Assembly (NCBI GenBank): GCA_029582265.1
Contig: CM055827.1
Coordinates: 37,540,760 to 37,604,759 of the forward strand
Direction: 5' to 3'
From: Zoroaster sp. YZ-2022
Taxonomy: Eukaryota > Echinodermata > Asteroidea > Forcipulatida > Zoroasteridae
Length of the DNA: 64,000 nt
The position numbers and the translations under genes are program-made. The notes beneath the pieces were generated by a model that was given only the letters and a program-made list of their open reading frames with translations, was not told where the DNA came from and made no database searches. Below, in pieces: positions 1-11,831 of the stretch. Each line of letters starts with the position of its first letter. Positions within the stretch are counted from its first letter, which is position 1.

Positions 1-3000
1 CGTGGCATCTCTCTGGCATGGGCTGACTGGACGTAGGTATACTGTCATCCTTCTTCGGTGTATCGTTGTTATGTTTACTAGATACATCCCATTTCTCTTG
101 GTGTGACTCTTGAATATTATGGACCGGCTGGTTTGTTGTTAGTTGGTCTAGTATCCCCAAATCGTCGCCCAACACCGGGCGGTACTTGCGGAGGAATTCC
201 CTGGTTGAATACTCTGGGTCGTTTTCGAGAGTTCGCAATATAGCATCCAGAGATCTTTCTGTCAAAGTCTCGTTATCGTTTTGTGGGTTTTCCTCTGATG
301 TGTTACCAAAGGGTAAAATGTATTTATCCTCCGGTATATCACTGCTGATGTTTGATTTGCCCTCCGCGGACACATCCTCATCCTCAGGTGACGAAATGTT
401 ACCCACAGAGGAACCCCCAGGTGTTGGTGCGGTGGAGCTGTTTAAACAAGCGTTGTCGACCGTCAAGTATTGCCTCAAGACCAAATCTTCATTTTCGTTC
501 TTGTAACGGTTCGGAAAATTGTTTATCATATCATCTGAATCTGTTTTTAAGCTGGTGGATTTTGCCCTAGGATTGTCATGTAATGTTTCAACGGGTAGGG
601 CTGACTCTATTTCTTGTGATTTCTCATAAGTAGGTTGGGTCGCTGTTATTTCGTCCCATTTGATGTGATCCTCGGCAGTGCTCATGTTTGGATTAAAGAC
701 TGTGTCTTTACCATGATCATCTCGAAGTGATACAGATTGAGTCACTGGAGCAGGAGCAACATTTTGCACCTTCTTTCCGGTCGTCATGAGAACTCTGCGG
801 CGTCCTCGCATCTCATCTGTGTTGCGCCTGTTTTCCTGACCGGACAACTGGCCGTTTTCATCTGAGAAACCACTATCAAATGTAGACTGTCTTCCATGAC
901 TAGAGTGAATCCCGGAAAACCCTCGTTGCTGGACGAGCCCACCAACGACGTATTGCCTAACGGGCTTGTCATCGTCGATCTGGTACATACTACTCTCAGA
1001 TCCCAGTGGATGAGCCGAGCCATGTGTCGGTTGCATGTCCCCTGGTCTTCGATTCATTCTGCTGATTTTAGCCTGTACTGCGGTGTCTTTGTCGCTGGAT
1101 GAGTTAGTAGCAGATCCTTCGCTCTCCCCTAAAGCACTGTCGCCATTACTGTCCTTCTGTCTGTTGTTCACGTGTGCGTTTCTGTACACACTCCTTCGAC
1201 TAATCCAACCCGTAACTGTTTTTATATCGTGTGCCGTGCATTGAGTGGCTTTATCTTCTTTCCTCTTCTTGTAAGCTCTCCGGAAGTGGCCCAGCGTCTC
1301 GGTGGACTTGGCACTGGTTGACGTGCCGGGATTCTTATTGGATACTTCCCCGGCTGTATCGTTGGTCTTACTTGCCTTTGAATATTTCGAATCACCTGAT
1401 CGGCAATCATTTCCAATTTCTTTTAGAAATTGCTTTCTGGATTGTAAATACTGCTCAAGATTGGCAGAGTTCTCTGATTGTTTTATAGAATGACGAGATT
1501 GTTTTTGTTCGTTATCTTGATGATTGCTGGTTTTAGAAGCTGTACCAACCACACTGGGAGAAGGTTGCTTGAGAGAGATATTCTGCTGCAATTTGGACTG
1601 CTGAACTGCCCCCGTGAAGATGGAATTATCGGAAGAATTCATGTTTTCTGGAGACCTCCTGACCATCAAAACATCATCTTCCCGTAGTCTCTGTCCGTCT
1701 TTAGTCCGTCGGTTAGCATTCAGATTCATGGAAACCTGTTTGGAGATCTCTTTAAATGCCTCACCCAGTATGATTTTGGACATGTGGTCGGCGTATTTGG
1801 CTGGAGGGGATATTACCTTAGTTAATGATGGATTGGTAAATGAGGCACTTGCGCCAGATGATGAAGAAGATGTACTAAACTTGGGCGAGCGATCGTCGAT
1901 ACTCATCGACATTGAGATCGAAGGTGTACTTGCCATGCTAGACATCTGAGAAGAAGATAAGATAGAGGAGCTTCTAACATTTGGATACGTTACCTCCTCG
2001 GTTCCACCAGCACCTTTGATGATTCTACGGATGACCTTACGTCTAGTTTTCACGGCAGGTGGTCTATCAGTGCTGTACATGATAGAGCTGCTTCGGCTTA
2101 GTATGGAACCACTTCGAGAGGAAGCCGTGCTAACAGAAGAGCCGTGACGGGACATGAAGAACGGATGGTTGCCTGAAGAGTGTGAATGACCGGGTAGGAA
2201 CACGTCTGATGCATTGTCGATGCTATGGTCCATGCTACTAACCATGCTACTGCACATGCTGCTGAACGGTGATGTGCTGGTGCTCGCATAGGAATCCCGT
2301 ATGTTTGAAATGTGCGCCTGTCTGACGAGGGACTGGCGACGGGATTTGATCGAGTTGCCATCGTTGTCACATTGTTCCGTAGCAACTTGCTCCATCATTG
2401 AATCCTGCTCATCTTGAAACGAAACTGCCTTGACCACTCCCCTGACCGTAGTTTGTTCGATGTTCTTAGCCGTGGTGGACCGAACTTTGAACGGACTGTT
2501 CTTTATGTGTTCCCCGCCCCATGTAATAGCTACTTGATAGTTACCCAGACTCCGAGGTATGTAGTTGACTTGGTATGACCCTGGCTTTATGATTTGATAA
2601 TCCAACGGTATCGGCTCAGGTGGTCCTTCGTATTCAGGGGGCGGTTCATCCTTACTTGACTGACTGGAATTGGCGTTTGTTAAACACCCTCGGCCAACCT
2701 TCGTCGTTAAGATTTTCCTGCGGACCTTTTCTCGGTTGGGTCCGGTGATCTCGACATACAAATTCTTGTACTTGTAGGTCTGTGTTGTGATATTGAATCT
2801 GGCTCGTTTGTTGACGACGGCCACTACTAGCCCGCTGCCGCTAGCCGTACATTCCTTGTCTGTGCTGATCTCGATTTGGTTACCGATTTCGGGTAGTTTA
2901 ATCGGAGTCTCTGGTTCCTCCACAGAGATGCAGCTGGCGTACCGAATACTGTTGATGTACTGCTTCATTTTATGTTCTTTGGTTCTTTTTGGGTCACCCA

Positions 3001-3019
3001 TCTCTTCTGGCGTCATTGG
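1..3019 (-). CDS. Giant exon: CH end, filamin repeat and long low-complexity region
   Basis: Reading from 3019 to 1 in one frame I found no stop (1,006 codons), far beyond chance for this composition. It starts with the CH end (M-T-P-E-E-M), then a filamin-type beta repeat whose second half has G-S-Y-Q-V-N-Y-I-P-R and W-G-G-E-H-I. The filamin fold seems interrupted by a Pro/Glu-rich insert. From about 2,470 downward the protein is Ser/Thr/Asn/Gln-rich with many S-S-S, R-R and S-P motifs, suggesting a disordered, phosphorylatable region. There is no stop or donor before the window edge. Confidence 0.8.
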
Positions 3020-3054
3020 CTGCCAAAAAATAAATAAAAATAAAATAAATAAAA

Positions 3055-3114
<60 letters not shown>

Positions 3115-6100
3115 AATATTCAAAAGACAAGAATAAACATGCTGGTTTAATATATGTGACGGTTTAGAAATTATTCACTTAGAGTTTAACACACCCTTTT
3201 TATTTTTTAGTTCATTCTTACCTTATTACATAATCATTTCTTTACTCACTGCATTATTATTCAAATTAAGGTAGCGCCCTCTACAATTGCATTTACATGT
3301 CTTCGTCTTCATATCATTTCAGGTAATACTCTTTTATTGTATTTTCAACTTATATTTCAAGAATATAAGTTATCTAAATCATATTTGTTTTAAAAAGATT
3401 GTCAAAAAGTACGATCAAAAAAACAGGGTCGGGGTGGGCTGTAATTCTTGTTATTTTTCTTTAAATTTGTAATGGCGGGGGTTGGTATGATTTGTTAGAA
3501 AGAGTTGGGTAATTTTGGTACTAATCGTTCCTATACCACCAAGTACCTCTCGTATTCCTAGATTCCGCTGTACTAGCCGAATCGCCAGACGACAGTTATT
3601 GACGGCGTGTTCCTTTCGTAGTAGGTCATGACGGGGACACGTTCCGGGAACAATGGCATTGATGAGTACACATAACGCTATGCCATCACACCATTGGCTG
3701 GATAGATTGGTCAAGTGCTGAAGACTAGGAGCTTGCGCAATGACCCAACGCAGGAGGCGCTTCTTATTGGCCGATTCTGTTATGAATTAACATTGGAAAT
3801 TAACAATAACTTTTACATGAACTAAAATTCAGGATCACAATATTTTTATTGTTTGCAATTTGGCACTAACAGTGGTGATGCCCTCGTGTGTATGAATGTA
3901 AATCAAGTATTTGAATTAGTAGCAAAGTATTACAATAAATTGTAATATGGGCCTATAATACCCTCTACCCATTATATTCGATTTCTGGTCTAAGGTTGGC
4001 ATCGCTCCTGGGTGGTTTTGTTGCAAATTTGTTTGAAAAAGTCAATCTTCTCATGTCAATACTGGCAAAATATAAATTTATGATTTTTTCCTGTGCTGTT
4101 AACCTACCTGTGCTAAAGAACTGAACGACCCTGTCCCGAAATCCGGGCAAGTACGTCACGTTGTCACTGTATTCATACTTGCTCTTTCTGAACTGACAGT
4201 GAGGTTTGAGGATTCGAGCAATATGTGGCAGGACATTGAGATACGTCAAGAGACTAAGTAACCAGACGATAAGTGCCCCCAATGTGATGGCACATTGGCG
4301 TAGTAACAACATGACTGACCGGGCTGCTCTCGTAACTAAAAAGAAGATAATTAAAAAGACCACTAATGACATGAATAATTAGATCAGTGTTTATGGGTCC
4401 TTGCTCCCTGAAGCTATAAGCTTACCAAGGATAAAAATGAAAGTAAATCGAAGTGTTGTTTTCTAAATGTTTACTGTATTCCTCCAGAAGCTGGTTACAG
4501 AATTTTACACTAAAGCCTCTATCATTCTGAACTATTCACCGGTGGAATAGTTGTTTGATGTAAACGGGTGGCGTGCCAGCTACAATACGTCACAAACTGT
4601 TGTAATTGAAGAAATTATGAATAAGTCAAAATGAGAAAACTGGCTTGGTACATACTTAAAGATGTTAGCGACCAGGTAACCATACAGGATATCCCACTTG
4701 GTATAGAGCGGGACGTATGGTACTGATAAGAAGATCGCAGGTCTCACTCAGTTAAAGTGTCCCTTTTTTCATTACAAAATTTGTGAAAGATAATTATGAC
4801 AGCAATAGAGAGATGTGTCATTCATTTCTCACCGTCAGAGCTCGTCTTGTCATCGGAGTAGCAGCGCTTTAATGATGAAGTGAATTTTCTTTTGCATTTC
4901 ATATCGGACTCTTCTGACGATCAATGCCACAAATAAATAACAACCCAATCTTGTTGTCCGTCTTTGTTGTCTGAAGTAAAAGAACTAACAAAGCTTTGTA
5001 TGGTGTTGTACCTTATTGCCGTGATAATGATCTGATTATCCTGCCGCCGGACCTGAAGCAATCTCCACCTGCGCGTGCTAAGTAATATCTTGAGTATCCC
5101 AGGGTTACAACGTAATCAGCCAACCATGCATGTTGTGATTAGAGGTAGGCCTACATGTATATCTAATATCAGTCTCTCGTCATTAACGTGGATATGAATA
5201 ATAATAATAATAATAATGGGAATGCATAAAGTGCATGTATCCACCAACAATTTTGATTTATAAGTAATTGATTTTGTGACATTGTGACATTGTGACTTTT
5301 TTTCTTTTTAATATATATATTTTTTTTCGGGGGAGGGAGAATATAATATTCATGAACCATTACCGGTATGTTCTCAGATCCACCCTGACTCTCTGGGATA
5401 GTTTCATCACAAACAATTATCAAATTTCACAAACCTTTATTTGACTTGGTAACAATCACGGAACCTTTGTTAAGAGTAATATGGCCACGTGACTGCACGC
5501 CTCGTGTAATAAGCATCGCACTGCTGATTAAGATCTATATTTGCCCATCTAATTAACTCTGACCAGTTTTGATTTTTCTTTTCATTTCCTTCATATTCTA
5601 AAGCCGATTGTGCAGACGATATTCATCGGGTGACATAAATGGACATTACTGAAAGTTAAATGCTAACAACACATCATATCACATAAAACATATGGCGAGG
5701 CCCTCGATCTGCCAGGAATCACGACTATGCAAAATTTCTTTCGTATGATGGCAATGGAGGAGCGTAAATTATTTATAAGGGCCTTTATAAGGATTAATTT
5801 TCGAAAAGGAAAACTAAAATATTTTTTTAAACAAAACGTCCATTGCCATCCTATGAAAACCATGCAAACAAAAAGACACGTCTTCTGGTTAGACAACCAT
5901 CTCAAAAAGGAATTATTTACATTTTTTGAAAAATCACTGACATTAAATTTTTGTAGGCCTTATATCACGGTAACAATAGATTTCTGGAAATGAATTCCGT
6001 TAGTAATTTGATGCATGCTTTGATAAACATCTGCCTCTGCAGGTGTTTATAAGTATAACGGAACATATCGATCGATGAAGATCACATTATTATTTTAGCA

Positions 6101-7703
6101 CGGAGATCTAACTACATTGGAATTATGCTCTACACTGTGCAACCATCTTTGCAATAAGTTGTATTGACATTAATTGTTAAAGCAATAATTTGTATTTGTT
6201 TGTCTGTCTGTTCATCTTGTTAGCGAGCGGACCATTAGTTAGTAATTTTCTTCAATCAAGATTTTGTAGACGTGTAACATACAGGTAGTAGGCCTATATG
6301 CCAAGTAACACCTGTTTACATTAAAAACCCTCCATTGATATTATATTTCTTTGCAGGCAAAAAAAACCCCCATTCATAATGTACCGTACATGTTATACTT
6401 TAATTTACATTACGCGTATACATATAGTAAAATAATATTACAATTCACAAGTGATATAAAGGCATTGTTTTTATAACATAGGCCTCACTACACAAATGTT
6501 TTTGATCAAAAATAAAAAAGATGTTATGATGACTGAAGTGGCAAAAATAAAGAAGATTTTATGATGACTGAAGTGGCAAAAATAAAGAAGATTTTATGAT
6601 GACTGAAGTGGCAAAAATACAGCGTTTACCTGTTACATTTAAAAAGAGGGCGCTAGAAAAATAAACAAATGATGTCATGTGTGACATTGTCTAGATCTTA
6701 AGTACGGGAATCCAAACTTTAAAGTCCCATGTCAAGAATAGATTATTGCCTTAAAATTGTTTTTCATTTTAAAATATTGTTGGTGTTAGTGTTTATAATA
6801 TAAACTGATAGTGTTTATAATAAAAACATCCATGATTCTGCCAGAATATATACTGATCTGCATCTACTTCTTTAAATAATAATCTTTTTTTAATCTCAGA
6901 AACGTGAGGACAAATTGAGTTGAATCTTCACATATACGTTTCTATGGAAATTGTTGGATCCTCATGATCTATAGTCAAGAAAGGTTAGAGTCTTGAACAT
7001 GAAAACGCACAAACATTGTATTGAATTAAGTATTGACTGAGCATTGCAAAGAGTATAGGCCTATGCCCAATATACGTAAACGTACATGTACATTATGTAG
7101 AAAACAATTTGAATCAAATAAACTTAATTAAATGTACCTTCTCATTGTCCTATATAATGATGATGGAATGTAAACAAACTATCTCAACTCATTTAATTGA
7201 TTTATAGCAATACTGCAATCAAATAAGGGTGTGGATCTTTTGCACTAAACCCCGAAGCCATGAATATGCGTGAATGATAGTTCTTTCGTTATTATTTCAA
7301 AACCTGTTTTAATTTTAATGTTCTGGACAGTCCAAGATAATCATTTCGAGAATATAAATACAGAAATTAGATATAATGTGAAGAATCAAAAAGCAGTTGC
7401 AGGCAAGAATAATCATCGTTCATCATTATTCACAATTACCGTCCAGCCATTATAATATTAATACGTTTTTCCAAAATCAAATCAAATTCTATCGGTTTAA
7501 TTTATTACAAAACATATGAATTTAATTTCTCTACACTGATAGACTGTACATGTCCATGCAAATGAGTACAATGCCGTTGATACAGAAAAATACATTATGC
7601 GCAATTATAGATAACGGGCAAAATATCTCTTACCTTTCTGTTTGAAGTACGACGACGGTGAATGCATGTATGCCGTGTGCTTCCGAGTCATCGTGCGAGC
7701 CAT
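1..7703 (-). CDS. CH-domain/filamin-repeat protein with N-terminal hydrophobic segment (5' part of gene, runs off the window)
   Basis: Four exons on the minus strand join in phase: 7703-7634 (ATG start, 23 codons plus one base), 4335-4108, 3776-3547 and 3019-1. Donors and acceptors are GT and AG throughout (for example G|GTAAGAG at 7634, CACAG|GTAGGT at 4108, GGCAG| before 3019). The product so far is about 1,182 residues. In order: a basic start (residues 1-36), a hydrophobic helix at about 38-59, a juxtamembrane stretch, a CH domain (about 102-200) with the W-C-D-G-x-x-L-C core and L-G-I-R end, a filamin-type repeat (about 215-355) with W-G-G-E-H-I-x-N-S-P-F-K-V, then about 800 Ser/Asn/Thr-rich residues. 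CH plus filamin suggests an actin-linked protein like insect jitterbug or nematode fln-2; that identity is inference, and whether the helix spans a membrane is unproven. No stop appears before position 1. Confidence 0.8.
3020..3546. other. Intron with (AAAT)n microsatellite in the CH-filamin gene
   Basis: The intron contains a simple (TAAA)n repeat at about 3030-3114, immediately next to the minus-strand acceptor, so its T-rich complement forms the polypyrimidine region. I see nothing else in the remainder. Confidence 0.7.
3547..3776 (-). CDS. Calponin-homology domain exon of the CH-filamin gene
   Basis: After the CATAACAG acceptor the exon encodes most of a CH domain: K-R-L-L-R-W-V at the first helix, then S-Q-W-C-D-G-I-A-L-C, P-G-T-C-P, N-N-C-R-L-A-I and N-L-G-I-R. 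These are the usual CH landmarks. The exon ends in phase 0 at GAGAG|GTACTT, and the next exon supplies the usual M-T-P-E-E-M end. CH domains in tandem bind F-actin; only one is visible here. Confidence 0.8.
4108..4335 (-). CDS. Hydrophobic (putative transmembrane) exon of the CH-filamin gene
   Basis: The exon follows a TTTTTAG acceptor and ends at CACAG|GTAGGT. It encodes a Leu/Ile/Val/Trp-rich run of about 22 residues with basic residues before it, followed by a Lys/Arg/His-containing stretch and an N-V-T sequon. Two leading bases and one trailing base match the phases of the neighbouring exons. The helix looks like a signal anchor or single-pass segment. Topology cannot be read from sequence alone. 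Confidence 0.65.
4336..7633. other. Large first intron of the CH-filamin gene
   Basis: This is about 3.3 kb of AT-rich sequence without a supportable exon. It contains a short (AAT)n run near 5200 and a 35-bp tandem repeat at 6508-6619. Small open frames here show no recognisable domain. Confidence 0.6.
6508..6619. repeat. 35-bp tandem repeat, about 3 copies
   Basis: Three near-identical units each contain gatgactgaagtggcaaaaa. The first unit differs by a few bases. The array lies inside the first intron of the minus-strand gene. Confidence 0.85.
7634..7703 (-). CDS. Start exon of the CH-filamin gene
   Basis: This 70-nt exon begins at ATG (minus strand, 7703) and encodes 23 residues rich in Arg, Lys, Ser and Tyr. 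It ends CAG-AAA-G before a strong GTAAGAG donor. The single leftover base joins the two leading bases of the next exon to make a Val codon. No stop interrupts the frame just upstream, so an earlier start in a 5' exon cannot be excluded. The 5' UTR would lie above 7703. Confidence 0.6.
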
Positions 7704-8868
7704 ATTGGGAATCAAGAGATGGCTAGCTAGTGGCCAATAATTATTATACACAAGTCTGAAAGACGTGGGAATTCACGTGAAGGCCTACATTTCTATGTCT
7801 CCTGACTCGAAAACTGACAGAGAAAGGTTGGACTTGGAGCCCTTTCTTTTTCCACTGCATAGAGATTTTGCTCATGCTGAATCTGATTGAATAAATTGAC
7901 GACGGTGTACTGGGAATGTCATCCTTGTATTAGTCATTCCTCTCTCAGTCTGTTCGGAGTCCCACTGATTGAATTTGAATAATGAGGCAAGATGTGGGAG
8001 CACTGATGATGAAGCAGTGCAGCACACGACGCTCGACAATCAAGCGAAGATGCAGGCTTGAGTATAGAGGCACAGTAGCGAGAATCCAGGTGAAGATTAT
8101 ATGAAAAGAAATAGTGATTCCACAGTAGTGAGCTTTGATCGGCTGGTTATCTTGCTCACGTTCATTCTGTTTCAGATTTAAGACCGGGCCGTCTATCGGC
8201 TGAAACCACCGAATCGGCTGAAATTACCAATAGCCAAACACAGCACTGATATGACTGGAAAGAGACGGACTGATCAATAAAACAGTGAAGCCGCTATCTG
8301 ATTACCTGATTGTGGTAGCCTAGTCTCAATGGTTTATGTATTATGAGTCTTCAAGCAACAAATGTTTCTCGTCAAATGTCTTCTGACCTTTTCCAAAAGC
8401 ATAATAACATTTTTTGTCGATGAAAACCCCCCGTCATTAGGAAAATTTTGCTGATGCTTTTTCTACCTTGGTTCTCACAAAATTAATATAAAATCATTGT
8501 GACGGTATAGAGATGGTTATTGTGTTTGATCACAGCGGTATATAGCAACGGAGTGTTACCGAAGATGGCTATATTTAATTAGTACCAGTATTTTAACGGA
8601 ATTTTTTCCCCATCAGAACATGCATTCATTACATCCTTCTAAATGAGGAAAACAACTTTGAAGTGAGATATTTTTCCAAAATAGTTAACGGAAGCTTGGT
8701 TTAACAATAACCATTGACAGTAATAACAATTTAACGGGACCCACAAATATTTATTGTTCCATACATTTTGACTATAAAACCGGGCTTCTCGTGATTATTT
8801 GGAGAAATATGTCACAATGAAGCATTGTGTCATTATGAAGCATTATTTTCATTTCCTCAAGTAAACAA
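7704..8868. other. Upstream region of the CH-filamin gene, no gene seen
   Basis: This should include the 5' UTR and promoter of the minus-strand gene. I see no convincing TATA box or further coding exon. Confidence 0.4.
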
Positions 8869-8870
8869 TA

Positions 8871-9141
8871 CACTGTAAAAATGGTGTTTAGAATTTAAAC
8901 ACACGCAAAATTTAGGAATGCGTTTAAATGTTACACGGCCATGCTCTGTACATGTCACAAAGCTAAACGTACTTAGCTTTTTGACACCTGTTCATATGAT
9001 CGGATATTTAGCATTCAAGTACACATTACAGAAAAGCACAATCTAACAGTCTAAATAATGTGTTTGTCTCAACATGTGAAAAACGTGAGTACAAGCCATG
9101 TGTTTAGAAATGTGCTTGATTCTAAACACCATTTTACAGTG
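8871..9141. mobile_element. MITE with CACTG-type terminal inverted repeats
   Basis: The left end (8871-8894) and the right end (about 9118-9141) are inverted copies of about 24 bp, differing only in the length of an A run, and end in CACTG/CAGTG. TA flanks both sides. At 271 bp with no coding capacity it is a non-autonomous DNA element. Assignment to mariner or hAT is open; the TA flank favours mariner-like. Confidence 0.75.
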
Positions 9142-9304
9142 TAGGCCTATATAACAATGTTTCGATGTAATAACATTTCTGGAAATTGTCGGTAAATCTC
9201 AACAGGGGAAGTCTCTGACACGCAATCAATGAGACAATTGGGCAATTCTCTATAATTATTAGAGTAAAAAAAAAATGTGATGGTCAAATCAAATTATTTA
9301 AATA

Positions 9305-9441
9305 CAGGCCTATTCTGAGTGCGTGTGCAGGCCTATTCAGATTGCTTCTGCAGGCCTATTCAGAGTGCGTGCGCAGGCCTATTCAGAGTGCATGTGCAGG
9401 CCTATTCAGAGTGCGTGTGCAGGCCTATTCAGAGTGCTATG
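9305..9441. repeat. 23-bp tandem repeat, 6 copies
   Basis: The unit caggcctattcagagtgcgt plus three variable bases repeats six times with point changes. It contains the word 'aggcctat' that is common in the noncoding parts of this window. Confidence 0.9.
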
Positions 9442-9471
9442 ACCGAATTATGTAGTGCATCGGATTTCTGT

Positions 9472-9560
9472 GGCCGAGTCTGCGACCGTGGGACTAAGTT
9501 GGGTCATTGAGCAAGATACTTGACCATAATTGGTTCTCTCCACCCAGAAGTAAATGGGGC
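9472..9560 (+). mobile_element. Decayed SINE fragment
   Basis: The stretch gtcattgagcaagatacttg followed by accataattgg matches the central part of the better preserved SINE at 32161 (ttgagcaaggtacttaacca). A 'tggccgag' just upstream recalls an A box. The tRNA-like head is largely lost. Confidence 0.55.
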
Positions 9561-9656
9561 TGATCTAGGATTTTTGAAAGGAGGGGTCCAGATGGTGTCA
9601 TAAGAAAACAGTGCGGAAAAGTAAACGTGTGGAAACGTTTCATTGAGTGTAATTTT

Positions 9657-9776
9657 AAGTAAGACTAATTGCGGTGACACCATGTGGAATCTCAATTGAG
9701 TAGTAATTAGTTCTGAAAAGAACTGGTGGTACAACTCGACGTTTCGATCAGTATGCTCTGATCGTCCTCAGGAGAA
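9657..9776 (-). mobile_element. Single copy of the hammerhead-like repeat family
   Basis: It matches one arm of the palindromes at 15137-15369 and 16440-16702. On the minus strand it carries ctgaggacgatcag, a loop, then ctgatcgaaacgtc, with the shared tail caattgagattccacatggt. This is a non-palindromic copy. Confidence 0.75.
9735..9776 (-). ncRNA. Hammerhead ribozyme-like core
   Basis: On the minus strand the order is CUGAGGA, one extra base, a 6-bp stem II (GAUCAG/CUGAUC), GAAA, then C-GUC. This matches the hammerhead consensus CUGANGA - stem II - GAAA - short stem III - NUH. Stem I can form only about 3 bp (CUC/GAG). The extra unpaired base after CUGAGGA and the minimal stem III make activity uncertain. 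Confidence 0.4.
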
Positions 9777-10966
9777 AGAGTGTAATTTTGTTTTGTTAAT
9801 TTCACATGCAATAAGTTACATACAAGCCCAACAAAAATAAAACAAAATTACAAGTTGCACGATATCAAAAATATATAAAAAGAGCCGACAAAGAAGAGAA
9901 AGAAACAACAGCCCCAAACAAACAAAGATAGTACTTCTGGCAGTATTGCAAACAAGAAACAAAAGCAGCCCCCAACCCCCCCCCCCCCCAACAACAACAA
10001 AAGGTAGGGCTTATACTGCTGTAGTATTGCTCTAGCTCCTATTGATTACTTTCAGAAAAACAACCATCATTAAACAAGAAAAGACAACCACTACAAAAAA
10101 AAACATCTGCAAAAAATGATCAGACTGAAACAGAAACACAGAGTCACCAGCAAATAAACAGAAATTAAAACAAACACGTAGATAACAAACACGTTTAGGA
10201 ATGGGGGTAGCAGTCGCTTTGTTAGAAACGTATTATCATGGTCTCTCAAAGCCTTGAAAGACGTTACACTGGCTCCACGATAATTTACCGGCCCCGCCCC
10301 CTCGCCCCCCCCCCCCCAAAATAAATAAAAATAAATAAAATAAAAAATAATAATAATTATAATAATCTTAAACTAAATTACATTTAAAGCAACAACTGGG
10401 GTATTAAAATTACACCAGTGGACACCAAAGTTTACAAACTTCGGTGTTCATATTGGGCGAAGAGCCATGTTCATATTTAAACCAAAAAAAATTCACGGGT
10501 AAATAATCAGATTCACACGGAATATACAAGTTTAGTTAAGCAACAGGCTATATGTAGGCTATCTAGGACCTATAACGTATGGCGAAGTCGTGTTCGATCA
10601 TCATTAAACAAAATTATGGTCTTTATAAGATACCGTACCTGTATTCATTTACGCAGGATATCAGCGAAATTGTTTGCTTGTCTGCACGTAAAGATACGAG
10701 ACGAGATGAGTTTGCCGATTACCATTGAATACCGTTGCCTGGGAGCTCTAATAAGTCTAAAGTAAATCAACATGGCGGTCAACGAACGACGACTGTTCTT
10801 GAAACTTCTTGCGAACCTACCGCTTGTAAACAAATGTAATTTAACGAATAACTATGTCGAAGTATGTGACGTTTAACTGATTAGACCCGTTTGTACTTAT
10901 TAGAAGTAAGTATTTCATCGTTAACTGCTTTATTAATTGTATACATGTACTTGTTAAAGAAGACAT
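9777..10966. other. Intergenic, no gene supported
   Basis: A-rich sequence with C-runs near 9970-9990 and 10290-10318, an (AATA)n stretch after the second run, and a 13-bp hairpin near 10420-10450. A small ATG frame at 10771 with good context (aacatggcg) is noted separately. Confidence 0.5.
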
Positions 10967-11763
10967 GATCGATGTTAGCCCTGATGTGATAGTGACTGAT
11001 AGTACTACTAGTGGACCCTAGTAGTAGTATCTACAGAGTACAGTACACTTACGGTAAAGGTCCTAACCAAGAGTTCTTCCTGTTCGTATACCTGTAAAGT
11101 TTGCACTGAATTTTCTCCCTTTTTTACCTGTCTTCGTTGGCTGAACCGAGGAAATGCAGGCACTGTAACTTCTTAACTGCCTTGGAGAAACGATTTTGGC
11201 TGAAACTAAGGTGTCTAAAAAAAGAGTATTTCCCAGACATTTCTCAGAGCAACGGCCAATCTGTGTACAAACTTTTCATGCCGTTCATGCTGAATAATGC
11301 GCATGAGCGATGGCCTTGGGGTCAGAACATCGATTGCGCGGCGGAACATCAATTGCGGAAGGGCGACAGGACTTTACTTACAGTGCAGGCGATTTAATGA
11401 GCTGAGACGTGTTCTGCCGCGCAATTGATGTTCCGCCGCGCAATTGATGTTCTGACCCCAAGGTCATCGCTCATGCGCATTATTCAGCATGAACGGCATG
11501 AAAAGTTTGTACACAGATTGGCCGTTGCTCTGAGAAATGTCTGGGAAATACTCTTTTTTTAGACACCTTTCAGCCAAAATCGTTTCTCCAAGAGGCAGTT
11601 AAGAAGTTACAGTGCCTGCATTTCCTCGGTTCAGCCAACGAAGACAGGTAAAAAAGGGAGAAAATTCAGTGCAAACTTTACAGGTATACGAACAGGAAGA
11701 ACTCTTGGTCAGGACCTTATCGTAAGTGTACAGTAGATAGGGTCCTATCAGGGCTAGATCGAT
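10967..11763. repeat. Large inverted repeat (about 0.8 kb, arms about 390 bp)
   Basis: The left arm (10967 to about 11358) reappears as its reverse complement in the right arm (about 11418-11763). Shared landmarks are gatcgat at both ends, agagttcttcctgttcgtat, cgaggaaatgcaggcactgt and catgccgttcatgctgaata. The arms are nearly identical for 300 bp around the centre. Left-end extra bases (about 10990-11040) are absent on the right. It could be a fold-back transposon or a source of hairpin RNA. Confidence 0.9.
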
Positions 11764-11831
11764 GTGGGTCATTTCAACGCTTAGCCTAGGCCTGTTACTA
11801 TTAAAGTTTAGGCCTAACGTTGAAACGCTTA

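Noticed and set aside
5727..5993. 88-residue plus-strand ORF
   Set aside because: AT-rich, within a long intron of the opposite-strand gene, no recognisable domain or splice partner.
11137..11397. 86-residue plus-strand ORF
   Set aside because: It lies in one arm of a large inverted repeat, and no domain is recognisable.
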